64,000 nt of DNA, taken from NCBI GenBank assembly GCA_963820185.1, contig CAWFYV010000002.1, positions 620,001-684,000 of the forward strand, read 5' to 3'. Positions 51,330-59,765 of the stretch are shown one piece after another. Both the position numbers and the translations under genes were made by a program. The first letter of the stretch is position 1. Each line of letters begins with the position of its first letter. The notes below the pieces were generated by a model. It was not told the DNA's origin. It made no database searches and saw nothing but the letters and a program-made list of their open reading frames with translations. The stretch is from Aquilonibacter sp963820185 (GTDB lineage: Bacteria > Vulcanimicrobiota > Vulcanimicrobiia > Vulcanimicrobiales > Vulcanimicrobiaceae).

Positions 51330-51839
51330 ATGCGCAGCCTCTTCGCAGCCGCTGCGGCGCTCCTCGTAGCGGTCGCGGCGGCTCGCGGTCAGCAGCAACC
51401 GGGACGCGCGATCGAGTTGACCGACCAACTCGGACGGCGCTTCACCCTCGCAGATCTGCGCGGCCGCCCGCTGCTCGTGACGTTCGTGTCCGCGCATTGC
51501 GACGGTGTGTGTCCGCTCATCGAATCGCAGATCGCGGCCGCGGCGCAGCGTCAGCGCGAGGAGCATGGAAGTCTGCGCTTCTTGACGATCACGCTCGACC
51601 CCGAGCGCGATACGCATGCGGACTTGGCGCGCATCGCGCGCACCTTCGATGCCGATCCCACCTACTGGCTCATTGCCGGCGGCGATCCCGCTTCCGTGCA
51701 TCGGCTCATGGCGGATTTCGGTGTCGAAGTCGCGCGCGGTGCCGACGGATACGCCGATGCGCACACGACGTTCATTACCGTGCTCGGAAGCGACGGACGC
51801 GTGGCCGGCACGATGTTGCCGCCGGCAGGGCGTAATTGA
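51330..51839 (+). CDS. Sco1/SenC-family copper chaperone-like thioredoxin-fold protein
   Basis: A 169-residue secreted protein with a signal peptide (AAAALLVAVAAARG). It has the copper/redox motif C57-DGV-C61 and the distal His145 (DAHTTF), the three Cu ligands of Sco proteins. Sco delivers copper to the CuA site of cytochrome oxidase or acts as a thiol reductase. No oxidase genes are in this window. The start lies one base after the lipoprotein gene, and the cupredoxin start overlaps its stop. Confidence 0.93.
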   Translation: MRSLFAAAAALLVAVAAARGQQQPGRAIELTDQLGRRFTLADLRGRPLLVTFVSAHCDGVCPLIESQIAAAAQRQREEHGSLRFLTITLDPERDTHADLARIARTFDADPTYWLIAGGDPASVHRLMADFGVEVARGADGYADAHTTFITVLGSDGRVAGTMLPPAGRN

Positions 51840-52306
51840 ACGCGCGCACGGCCGCGCTCGCGCTTGTGATGTCGCTCGCCGGTTGCACGGCAGGCGGTAT
51901 CTACGCAAGTCCGGCCGGCTCGGGCAATGTTAGTAGCATAACGACCGTCGACGTGAGCATCGCGGCGTTTGGCTCGCAGACGACGCCGGCCGGGAGCGCA
52001 CTGGGGTTCTCGCCCGCGGCCATCAACATTGCGGTCGGATCAGGTGTGCGCTTCGTCAACGTTGACAACACGACGCATACGGTGACTGCGATTCCCGGTG
52101 CGAGTACGTTCCCCGCAATCTCGCCGTTTTCGGCATCGGCGTTGCAGCCGGGTGCGACAAGCGATATTTCGGGCGCGTGGGGTGCGGGCGTATTGCAGCC
52201 GGGGGGTTCATCCGGTGTCTTCATTGCAAACACGGCCGGCACGTATTTGTATGGTTGTTTCTTTCACTACAGCGGCGGCATGCGCGGAGTGATCGTTGCT
52301 CATTAA
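51836..52306 (+). CDS. Cupredoxin-domain lipoprotein
   Basis: A 156-residue protein with lipobox SLAGC and a type-1 copper domain. The expected ligands are visible: His in TTHTVT, then Cys, His and Met in YGCFFHYSGGM. It is therefore a membrane-anchored electron carrier. The start is TTG 51836 overlapping the Sco stop. The haem-barrel gene begins at TTG inside its end. Confidence 0.88.
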   Translation: MNARTAALALVMSLAGCTAGGIYASPAGSGNVSSITTVDVSIAAFGSQTTPAGSALGFSPAAINIAVGSGVRFVNVDNTTHTVTAIPGASTFPAISPFSASALQPGATSDISGAWGAGVLQPGGSSGVFIANTAGTYLYGCFFHYSGGMRGVIVAH

Positions 52307-53378
52307 GATTTTCTTGCTCGTGGCGATGCCGCTCTTTGCGCAGCGCTACCATTTTTCGTGCGAGCAATGTCACACGGTTGTTCCCGAACTTAACGAGTTC
52401 GGCAAAGCGTTCTTAGCGCGCGGATTGCAGTTGCCACTGCCCAAGCACGGTACGACCGGGATTGCCATACGCTATCAACTCGAATATCAGGTCGACCCGG
52501 TCAACAGCCGGCGCTACACGCCGGGCGGCATCTTGCTCACGAATTGGGATGTCGGTGCGGTGAGTGCGTTCGTGCATTACAATCTCGGCGCGCAAGGTGG
52601 GCCGGCTGGGCTCTACCTCGGCTTTCTCACGAACTACAATGCGCACACGCAGGCGCTGTATACTGGCGGACTCTTCGAATTGCCGCTCTGGCAATCGCCG
52701 GGCCAGCGGCTCGACGACCTCCAGCAGTACGGCTACTATGGCGCCCACGTTGGGCTCAACGATCTGACGCTTGCATCGCCGCGTTGGGGCGGCATGTACC
52801 AACGCACGATTGGCAACACGGTAGTCGATGCGGTAATGGACTTTGGTGAATTCAAAGGCGCGCCGTATGGCGGAGCGCCCGTGCCGACCGGCGCGACAAC
52901 GTCGGCGCAAGCTCCCGAGATCTCGCTCTGGGCGCGCGTACCGCTCGGTGACGCGTTCTCGATCGGCGCGCAAGCAATGGAAGGTACGCGTCACATCGTG
53001 CTCGTCGGGAAGGCGCCGTTCAACGATGCCTACACACGTTCGGGGATCGACGGCGCGTGGGAGTACGGGCGCTTGCAGCTCCAAGGCGAGCAGTGGTGGG
53101 GACGCGACTTCGATGCAGACGGCTTCGGCACGTTGATCGGTAGTGCAGGCGGCTACGTGCGCGCCAAATACTACATCGGCGACGGCGACCACGCGTATTT
53201 GGGGGTCCGCTACGACGCCTACGACAATCCGATCGTCACGCGAGACGTCACGTACTACGGCGCATTGATGATCTTCCAACGCGCGCGAATTGTGTTCCAG
53301 CAGGTGCAGACGATCGGAAGCACCGGCAGCTTTGGCGGAGCCTTAACTCTCGCGATCCCGGCCCCGCTAAAAATGTAG
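52296..53378 (+). CDS. Outer-membrane-barrel-like protein with a single N-terminal c-type haem motif
   Basis: A 360-residue protein. A signal peptide (IKIFLLVAMPLFA) is followed immediately by FSCEQCH (Cys22, Cys25, His26) and then by about 320 residues of alternating amphipathic beta strands (YQLEYQV, FVHYNLGA, LYLGFLTNY, AKYYIGDGDHAYLGVRY), which look like a porin barrel. A one-haem module on a barrel could bridge periplasmic cupredoxin and the outer membrane. Coupled translation with the cupredoxin supports a shared pathway. I recognise no characterised family. Confidence 0.75.
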   Translation: MLIKIFLLVAMPLFAQRYHFSCEQCHTVVPELNEFGKAFLARGLQLPLPKHGTTGIAIRYQLEYQVDPVNSRRYTPGGILLTNWDVGAVSAFVHYNLGAQGGPAGLYLGFLTNYNAHTQALYTGGLFELPLWQSPGQRLDDLQQYGYYGAHVGLNDLTLASPRWGGMYQRTIGNTVVDAVMDFGEFKGAPYGGAPVPTGATTSAQAPEISLWARVPLGDAFSIGAQAMEGTRHIVLVGKAPFNDAYTRSGIDGAWEYGRLQLQGEQWWGRDFDADGFGTLIGSAGGYVRAKYYIGDGDHAYLGVRYDAYDNPIVTRDVTYYGALMIFQRARIVFQQVQTIGSTGSFGGALTLAIPAPLKM

Positions 53379-53412
53379 AGGAGCGTACCTCGGTGAAAGG
53401 ATAAGGTCACTA

Positions 53413-54081
53413 ATGCGCATTTTGGTCGTCGAGGACAGTTTGCCCGTGGCCAACGCCGTTCGTGCGATGCTCGAACGGCGTAAATACGCGGTGGACGTCG
53501 TCACCGACGGCGAAGCCGGTCTGGATTTTCTCCTGCGCGACGCCTACGACGCCGCGATTCTCGATGTGGGTTTGCCCAAGCGCGATGGTTTTGAGATCGC
53601 GCGGCGCGCACGTGCGCTTAGCATCACGACCCCGATTTTGATGCTGACTGCACGCGACGGCATCGAAGATCGGGTGACCGGCCTCGATTGCGGTGCTGAC
53701 GACTACCTCGTCAAACCGTTCGCGGAAGAGGAGCTCGTCGCACGCTTGCGTGCAATCGCGCGGCGCTCAACGCGGCCGATCGTCGATCGTGTCGAAGCCG
53801 GACCGCTCGTCGTCGACGTTTCGGCGCGGAGCGTGATCTACGAGGGCCGCCAGGTCGACCTCGGCGCAACGGAGTTTCGCCTGCTGGAATTTCTTGCTCG
53901 CAACGCGGGGATTACGTTCTCGCGCACGGACTTGCTCGAACGCATTTGGGATTACGAGTTCGACGGGTCGAGCAATATCGTGGATGTCTACGTCAGCCAG
54001 CTACGGCGCAAACTGAAAAAAGCCGGTGCCGGCGACGTCATCACCACGGTGTGGGGCGTCGGGTATAAGTTCGAGAAGTGA
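53413..54081 (+). CDS. OmpR-family response regulator
   Basis: A 222-residue regulator with receiver motifs (VVEDS, Asp51 in AILDVGLP, LVKPFAEEE) and a winged-helix effector (LGATEFRLLEFLARNAG...VDVYVSQLRRKLKK). It starts 35 bases after the haem-barrel gene and overlaps its kinase by four bases. The closest relatives by eye are CopR/CusR-type regulators, which would fit copper control of the flanking genes. Confidence 0.93.
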   Translation: MRILVVEDSLPVANAVRAMLERRKYAVDVVTDGEAGLDFLLRDAYDAAILDVGLPKRDGFEIARRARALSITTPILMLTARDGIEDRVTGLDCGADDYLVKPFAEEELVARLRAIARRSTRPIVDRVEAGPLVVDVSARSVIYEGRQVDLGATEFRLLEFLARNAGITFSRTDLLERIWDYEFDGSSNIVDVYVSQLRRKLKKAGAGDVITTVWGVGYKFEK

Positions 54082-54989
54082 TCGCGCGACTCGTCGGCGC
54101 GTATCTCGTCATCTTCACCGTCGTGCTAGCTGCTGCGTCGTTTGCGTTGTACGTGTTCCTTGCGGGACAGTATCACGGCTTACTGCTGCCCGCGCTCTCG
54201 ACGCCAGAAGGCGCCGGCGTTTACACGCAGACGATGCGCAAGGTCGCACTCGAAATTCTCGCAGCCGACGTTCCGTTGCTCGTGCTGGTAGGACTCGCCG
54301 CGTGGGCGCTCGCGAAGCTCTCGCTGCGCCCACTGCTCGAAGCACAAGCGCGTGAACGCGCGTTTATCGCCGATGCGGCGCACGAACTACGCTCACCGCT
54401 CGCGACGATCGCAAGTGTCGCCCAGGCGGCGCGCGGCGACGGGGCGGTACAGAAAGACGACGTCTTAGATGCGATCGCCAAGACCGCGCTCGAAGCAAGC
54501 GCTCTGGTTGGCGATCTCCTCACGCTCGCTCGTTCGCCCAAGCCGACGCTCTTACAGCGCGAGCCGGTCGACCTCGCGGCGCTCGCGCACACGTGCGTTC
54601 GCGAGATCGAACCGCTCGCGCAGCGTAGCGGCATCAACCTCGAGCTGCACCTGGCGCCGGCGATCGTCGACGGCGACGCGCGACGCTTGCGTGAACTGCT
54701 GCGCAACCTGCTCGAGAATGCATTGCGACACGCGTCCGCGCACATCACTATTACGACCGGCGTTGATGGCGGCCGCGCGGTGTTACGCGTGACCGACGAC
54801 GGCGCCGGCGTTGCGCCCGAATTGCGAGAGGGCCTCTTCGACCGCTTTGTGAGCGGAAGTGTCGGCGGCAGTGGTCTCGGCCTTGCGATCGCGCAGTGGG
54901 TTGCGCGCGCACATGAAGGGACACTCGCGCTCGACGAACGCGAGCACGGTGCGTCGTTCGTTGCGTTGTTTCCAACAATCGTCGTCTAA
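54078..54989 (+). CDS. Sensor histidine kinase (no HAMP), partner of the preceding regulator
   Basis: A 303-residue kinase with GTG start. Two membrane helices (residues about 3-30 and 52-75) leave a very short periplasmic loop of about 22 residues, so it probably senses within the membrane or through partners. H-box FIADAAHELRSPLATI, N-box ENALRHA, and DDGAGVAP and GSGLGLAIAQ G-boxes are intact. Confidence 0.93.
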   Translation: MIARLVGAYLVIFTVVLAAASFALYVFLAGQYHGLLLPALSTPEGAGVYTQTMRKVALEILAADVPLLVLVGLAAWALAKLSLRPLLEAQARERAFIADAAHELRSPLATIASVAQAARGDGAVQKDDVLDAIAKTALEASALVGDLLTLARSPKPTLLQREPVDLAALAHTCVREIEPLAQRSGINLELHLAPAIVDGDARRLRELLRNLLENALRHASAHITITTGVDGGRAVLRVTDDGAGVAPELREGLFDRFVSGSVGGSGLGLAIAQWVARAHEGTLALDEREHGASFVALFPTIVV

Positions 54990-55027
54990 CATGCGAACCG
55001 AAGAGCGCGCTTCGACATATACAAGAT

Positions 55028-55405
55028 ATGATTACACTAGCAGCGCTCACCCTCGCCCTCACTATGGCGAATCCCGTTAATATCGCAACCTGTTCGGTCG
55101 ACCCTATCGTGATGGTAACCTCCGGTGATACGACCACTCAAGAGATCATCGGAACGCAAGTGCACATTTCATTCGTCAACACCGGTAGCCAACCGATTTC
55201 ATCGGTCGCGTTTGCCGTCAATGAGGACGGAAAGACGCGAACGATCCTCGATCGGGGAACGTTTTCGCCCGGTGTCGCCATTTCGCACTATTGGAGAGGC
55301 GACCGCGACCTCACAGACGTCTCCTGTAGCGTCAACTCCATCCTCTTCGCGGATGGAACGTCCTGGACGAACCAAAGCGCCTCGGGCGGCATATACGGGG
55401 TATGA
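55028..55405 (+). CDS. Small secreted protein, unknown
   Basis: A 125-residue protein with a short signal (LAALTLALTMANP) and a beta-sandwich-like remainder with two cysteines (ATCSVDP, DVSCSVNS). Its stop overlaps the cupredoxin start, so it belongs to the same transcript. No family recognised. Confidence 0.65.
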   Translation: MITLAALTLALTMANPVNIATCSVDPIVMVTSGDTTTQEIIGTQVHISFVNTGSQPISSVAFAVNEDGKTRTILDRGTFSPGVAISHYWRGDRDLTDVSCSVNSILFADGTSWTNQSASGGIYGV

Positions 55406-55734
55406 AACGCTTCTTGCTAGGCCTCGCGCTTATCGCGCTCGTGCCGGTTCTCGCGCAGGGTGCCTCGGCGAGCCCCGTCGTCACCGTGCATCTCCACGGC
55501 GATGCCTACAATCCGCCGAGCATTACGATCCACACCGGCGATACCGTGCGTTTCGTTAATGACGATGACGACGCGCACACGGTCACCGCGACCGACGGAT
55601 CCTTCGACTCCAAGGGCATGGACACGGACGGGTCGTGGAGTCATACGTTCACACGCGTCGGCACGTATCACTACTTCTGTGAACTGCATCCGTTCATGAA
55701 GGGCACTATCATCGTGAAGGACGTGAAAGCATGA
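55402..55734 (+). CDS. Secreted cupredoxin (plastocyanin/pseudoazurin-like)
   Basis: A 110-residue blue-copper-type protein with a signal peptide (GLALIALVPVLAQGASA). Type-1 copper ligands: His in DAHTVT, then Cys, His and Met in CELHPFM. It is soluble, unlike the lipid-anchored cupredoxin at 51836. It overlaps both neighbours by four bases. Confidence 0.92.
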   Translation: MKRFLLGLALIALVPVLAQGASASPVVTVHLHGDAYNPPSITIHTGDTVRFVNDDDDAHTVTATDGSFDSKGMDTDGSWSHTFTRVGTYHYFCELHPFMKGTIIVKDVKA

Positions 55735-56615
55735 GACGCAACGATTTCTTGAGCCACGTTGCCTGGACGGGGAGCGGTATCGCCTACGCGCTCTCCGGCG
55801 CCGGCATTTTCACCGGCCGCGCGCTCGCCGATGCCGCGCCGTCCACGCAATTCGTGCAGATCAGCGATAGCCACATCGGCTTTCATCAACCTGCCAACCC
55901 CGATGTCGGGGCCACGTTGAAGGCCTCGGTCGATGCGATCAATGCCATGCCGGTGCAACCAAAGTTCGTCGTGCACACCGGCGACATCACGCATCTCTCG
56001 ACGCAGCAACAATTCGACGATGCGCGCGCAATCTTGAGTCAACTGCGCGCACCGCTGATTGCGCTTCCGGGCGAGCACGATGTGCTTGGCAACGACTTCA
56101 AGACCTATCGCACGAACTTCGGGATCAAAGACGCCGAAGACGGCGGCTGGGCGTCGTGGGACGACGGTGGCGTGCACTACATCGTGCTGCTCAATGTCTT
56201 CAATTTTGAGAAGATGGGCTTGATGGGCAACGACCAGCTCGCTTGGCTGAAGAAGGATCTGCAGTCACAGTACCAATCGACACCAATCGTGGTCTTTACC
56301 CACGTCCCGCTCTACGCGCTCTTTCCACAGTGGGGCTGGACCACGCAAGACGGTGCAAGCGCCCTCGCAATGCTCAGCGGCTTCGACCACGTGACGGTCC
56401 TCAACGGGCATATCCACCAGATCGTCACCCACGTCGATGGCAACATCCACTTCGCATCGGCGACCGCGACGGCGTATCCGCAGCCACAACCGGGCACGGC
56501 GCCGAATCCAGGCCCGGTAACCCTTCCCCACGACCAATTACTGCACGCGATCGGGTATCGGACGGTGCGCCTCGATAACGGTACGGCAGGCATTGAGCAA
56601 CATCCACTGGGCTAG
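55731..56615 (+). CDS. Exported metallophosphoesterase
   Basis: A 294-residue calcineurin-like phosphoesterase with an N-terminal RRN-type hydrophobic signal (Tat-like). Metal-site motifs: QISDSH, HTGDITH, LPGEHD (GNHD variant with Glu for Asn), FTHVPL and NGHIHQ. The Asn-to-Glu change affects a conserved metal or phosphate ligand, so substrate or activity may differ. It is coupled to the cupredoxin upstream and precedes the sigma factor by six bases. Confidence 0.9.
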   Translation: MRRNDFLSHVAWTGSGIAYALSGAGIFTGRALADAAPSTQFVQISDSHIGFHQPANPDVGATLKASVDAINAMPVQPKFVVHTGDITHLSTQQQFDDARAILSQLRAPLIALPGEHDVLGNDFKTYRTNFGIKDAEDGGWASWDDGGVHYIVLLNVFNFEKMGLMGNDQLAWLKKDLQSQYQSTPIVVFTHVPLYALFPQWGWTTQDGASALAMLSGFDHVTVLNGHIHQIVTHVDGNIHFASATATAYPQPQPGTAPNPGPVTLPHDQLLHAIGYRTVRLDNGTAGIEQHPLG

Positions 56616-56621
56616 GAGGCA

Positions 56622-57149
56622 ATGCGAGATTCCGCGCTCGAACGCGCATTTGCAGAACGCCAATCATGGGCGTACGAAGCGGCGTATCGCCGCTTTGGTG
56701 CGCGCATGTACACGACCGCGTTGCGGGTGCTCGCCGATCGCGGAAGCGCACAGGACTGCGTGCATGAGGTCATGCTCCATCTCTGGAAGCGCGGCGACAC
56801 ATATCAAGCCGAGCGCGGCGCGCTCGAGGCATTTCTCGTCACTTGCTCGCGAAACCGCGCCCTCGAACGCCTGCGCAGTGCGGGGCGGCAATCCGTCGCG
56901 ATGCGTCGCGCCGCCGCGTCGGAAGAAAGCGAGGAGCTGATGTCTGACCCGATTGAACGCGAGCGGATCGCGCGCGCGATCGACGCACTGCCGGCGGCGC
57001 AAGCGCAGACGATTCAGTTTGCGTACTTCAAGGGCATGACCCACACCGAGATCGCAAGCGCACTCGGCGAACCGGTCGGAACGATCAAGAGTCGTCTCGC
57101 GGCCGCATTACGTACGCTGCGAGGTTCCCTGGTGACGGCCGATGTTTGA
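56622..57149 (+). CDS. ECF-type RNA polymerase sigma factor
   Basis: A 175-residue sigma-70 family factor. Region 2 (AYRRFGARMYTTALRVLADRGSAQDCVHEVMLHLWKR) and region 4 (ALPAAQAQTIQFAYFKGMTHTEIASALGEPVGTIKSRLAAALRTLR) are intact. It overlaps its anti-sigma gene by eight bases. As part of the cupredoxin/phosphoesterase transcript it probably drives this operon or oxidative/copper stress genes. Confidence 0.95.
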   Translation: MRDSALERAFAERQSWAYEAAYRRFGARMYTTALRVLADRGSAQDCVHEVMLHLWKRGDTYQAERGALEAFLVTCSRNRALERLRSAGRQSVAMRRAAASEESEELMSDPIERERIARAIDALPAAQAQTIQFAYFKGMTHTEIASALGEPVGTIKSRLAAALRTLRGSLVTADV

Positions 57150-57756
57150 ACTGCACGTCGGCGATCTCGCCGAGCTTTACGTGCTCGGTGAACTCGACCC
57201 GAGCGAGCGCGCGGCGGTCGAGGCACACATTGCGAGCTGCGTGCAGTGTCTGCGTCGCGTCGGCGAGGCCGAGGAAACGCTTTTGGCGCTCGAGCGCGGC
57301 GATCTTGCAGAACCGACGCCCGAGTTCCTCGACCGGCGCATGCGATTTGCTGCGCCGCCGGTGCAACGGTATGCGACGCTTGCACTGGCAGTCGCGGCCG
57401 GCCTCGTGCTCGGCATCCTGACGATGCTTCCGGCGGTGCTGCGTCCACACGACCAACCCGCGCTCGTGGCCATGGTCAACAGCCATTTCAATCACGCGCA
57501 GTTTGCGCCCGTCGCTGCGCAAAGCGCGCCGGGGGCGAAAGTCATCTTTGCGCGCGACAAGAGCTGGCTGTTTATCGTCGCGAATGGTTCGGAACGCTAC
57601 GCCGTTTACGCGATCGCGCCAACCGGGGCAACGCGTTTGGGCGAGCTGCATCCCGAAGGTTCATCGAGCACGCTCTACATCGACCACCCGGTCACCGCCG
57701 TTAGCGTCGAACTGCGCGATGGCGCGACCGTGCTGGAGCGGGCGGCGCTGCGCTAA
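57142..57756 (+). CDS. Anti-sigma factor with zinc (ZAS) motif
   Basis: A 204-residue membrane protein. The cytoplasmic N-terminus has the H-x3-C-x2-C ZAS motif (AHIASCVQC), a membrane helix covers about residues 75-97, and the rest is a periplasmic RskA-like beta domain (SWLFIVANGSERYAVYAIAPTGATRLGEL). It would hold the ECF factor until an envelope or redox signal. It overlaps the convergent rmuC by four bases. Confidence 0.92.
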   Translation: MFELHVGDLAELYVLGELDPSERAAVEAHIASCVQCLRRVGEAEETLLALERGDLAEPTPEFLDRRMRFAAPPVQRYATLALAVAAGLVLGILTMLPAVLRPHDQPALVAMVNSHFNHAQFAPVAAQSAPGAKVIFARDKSWLFIVANGSERYAVYAIAPTGATRLGELHPEGSSSTLYIDHPVTAVSVELRDGATVLERAALR

Positions 57757-58895
57757 CCGGCTTGATCGTTCTGGTTTTGGAAGAGGTTCGGTTCGGCCGG
57801 CTTGCGCTTCGCGCGAGCGTCGCGGGGTTCGGCATCGAGTGCGGTAATCGTGCGCGGCGCAAGATCGATGACATCGGGTTCGGGTAACTCGTCGCCGGCG
57901 ATAGCCGCTTCATCTTTGAGCTTACGTCCCTGCGGTAGCAGGCGCGATTCGTAGCTGCCGATGGCTTCATTGTACGCGCCGACCGACCGCTCGAGATTGC
58001 GTCCAACGTTTGCGAGTTTTTCGGCGAAGCGCGCGGTGCGGTCGTAGAGCTCGCGGCCGAGCGCGGCGATGCGTTTGGCGTTTTCTTCCTGTTTGACGGC
58101 TTGCCAACCCATCGCAAACGAACGCAGGAGGCTAATCAGCGAGAGCGGTCCGGCGATCAAAACGCCCTTATCGAGCGCATACTCGATCAGCATCGGGTTC
58201 TCGGTGCATGCAGCGCTCAAGAAGGCTTCGCCCGGCACAAACATGATGACGAAGTCGGCGGAGCCTTCAGTTGCCTGATAGTTACGTTTGGCAAGTGCAT
58301 CGACGTGATCTTGCAGCGCGCGCGCGTGGCGCTTGACCAGCTCGCGACGCGCGTCGTCGTCGACCGCTTCGAGTGCGGCTTGCAATGCGTCGGTCGGCGC
58401 TTTGGCATCGACGAAGACTCGGCGCTCACCGGGAAGACGAATCGTCATATCGGGGCGTCCGCGTCCGCCTTCGAACGCGATCGTCTGCTGCTCATCGAAG
58501 TCGCAGTGCACGAGCATGCCGGCCTTCTCGACAACGTTGCGCAGTTGCATCTCGCCCCACTTGCCGCGCGTGGTCGGGCTGCGCAGCGCCGTAACCAGCG
58601 TCGAGGTCTGGTTAGAGAGTGCGTTAGCAGCCGACTCCATCTTGTCGGCACGGCTTAAGAGTTGCTCGAGCTGCGCACGCAGCGCGCCAGAATCCTCGCT
58701 GCGTTTGTTCTCGATCTCGCGCACCATTCGATCGAATTCGCCAAGGCGGTGCGTCGTGCTCTCATGGAGATCGCTCTTCGCTCGTTCCACTAGTGCATCG
58801 ATGGCGGAGCGCTCACCGCGTCCGCGCGTGTACATCACGAAGGCGCCGAGTGCGATACCGATGAGCAGGAAGAGCAGATCGACGAAAGCGGTCAC
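57753..58895 (-). CDS. rmuC: DNA recombination protein RmuC
   Basis: A 380-residue protein: membrane anchor (LLFLLIGIALGAFVMY), coiled coil to about residue 100, and the RmuC nuclease-like core (RGKWGEMQLRNVVEKAGM, RPDMTIRLPGERRVFVDAKAP, FVPGEAFL). It limits DNA rearrangement in other bacteria. It overlaps the dienelactone hydrolase stop by four bases. Confidence 0.95.
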   Translation of the reverse strand: MTAFVDLLFLLIGIALGAFVMYTRGRGERSAIDALVERAKSDLHESTTHRLGEFDRMVREIENKRSEDSGALRAQLEQLLSRADKMESAANALSNQTSTLVTALRSPTTRGKWGEMQLRNVVEKAGMLVHCDFDEQQTIAFEGGRGRPDMTIRLPGERRVFVDAKAPTDALQAALEAVDDDARRELVKRHARALQDHVDALAKRNYQATEGSADFVIMFVPGEAFLSAACTENPMLIEYALDKGVLIAGPLSLISLLRSFAMGWQAVKQEENAKRIAALGRELYDRTARFAEKLANVGRNLERSVGAYNEAIGSYESRLLPQGRKLKDEAAIAGDELPEPDVIDLAPRTITALDAEPRDARAKRKPAEPNLFQNQNDQAG

Positions 58896-59719
58896 GATTG
58901 CAGCCCGAGTTGATCCTTAAAGAATGTCTGAACGCGCGTCCACGCGTCCTGCGCAGCCGACGCTACATACGAACTTCGCGTATCGTCGAAAAATGCATGC
59001 CCAGCCTCGGGGTAGATCTTCACATCGTGCGGGACCTTGAGCGCGGCAGCCCACGCCAGCACGTCAGCCTCGGGTATGCTCGTATCTTTTGCGCCGTAGC
59101 TGCCGCACACGGGGATCGTCATTTTGGCGGGATCGATATCTTTGACCGCGCCGTAGAACGGCGCGACGCCGACGAACACGTCGGCGTTGTCGAGAGCTTG
59201 AATCAGCGCGATGTGGCCGCCCATGCAAAAACCGCTCACGCCGAGCTTTGCGCTCGGCGCTTTTCCTCGCAGGTGCATCGCCGCGGCCTTTAAATCGCCA
59301 TCGTACTGCTCGCGTTGCAGCTTCGCCGCGAACGGTCGAAAGATGCTAAAGTCCGTTGCGCCGTCGCCGCTCGGCGCGCCCATGCGTGAGTAGAGGTCCG
59401 GTGCAATACACATGTAGCCTGCCTTGGCGTAGCGCCGTATTGTGTCGCGCAGTTGGTCGTCGACACCCCAGATCGCCATGCACAGCACGACGCCCGGCGT
59501 GGTCGCGGTTACCTGCTTCGGATAGGCAGCGTAGGCGTTGACGGTGCCATCAGGGCGGCTCAGTTGAAAACGCTCGACCGTAATTGCCGGGTCGTTTTCG
59601 GGGACGATCGGCGGGTGGGGCGCGCCGAGGGCGCTTTGTGCCGGCGCCTGTGCCGGCATCGTTGCGGTTGCCGCCGCACCGGCGGCAAGGCCGGTGAAAG
59701 TACGGCGGTTCATCTTCAT
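58892..59719 (-). CDS. Exported dienelactone hydrolase-family protein
   Basis: A 275-residue alpha/beta hydrolase with a Tat signal (NRRTFTGLAAGAAATATMPAQA). The nucleophile Cys is in GFCMGG; the acid and His are in GAKDTSI and EAGHAFF. Dienelactone hydrolases open muconolactone-type rings, but many relatives have unknown substrates. Export is unusual for a catabolic lactonase. The start at 59719 leaves room for the signal peptide. Confidence 0.9.
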   Translation of the reverse strand: MKMNRRTFTGLAAGAAATATMPAQAPAQSALGAPHPPIVPENDPAITVERFQLSRPDGTVNAYAAYPKQVTATTPGVVLCMAIWGVDDQLRDTIRRYAKAGYMCIAPDLYSRMGAPSGDGATDFSIFRPFAAKLQREQYDGDLKAAAMHLRGKAPSAKLGVSGFCMGGHIALIQALDNADVFVGVAPFYGAVKDIDPAKMTIPVCGSYGAKDTSIPEADVLAWAAALKVPHDVKIYPEAGHAFFDDTRSSYVASAAQDAWTRVQTFFKDQLGLQS

Positions 59720-59765
59720 AGCGAGGTAAAGATTCGTGGATGACGGGCCGAAGTTCTTCTAGCGC

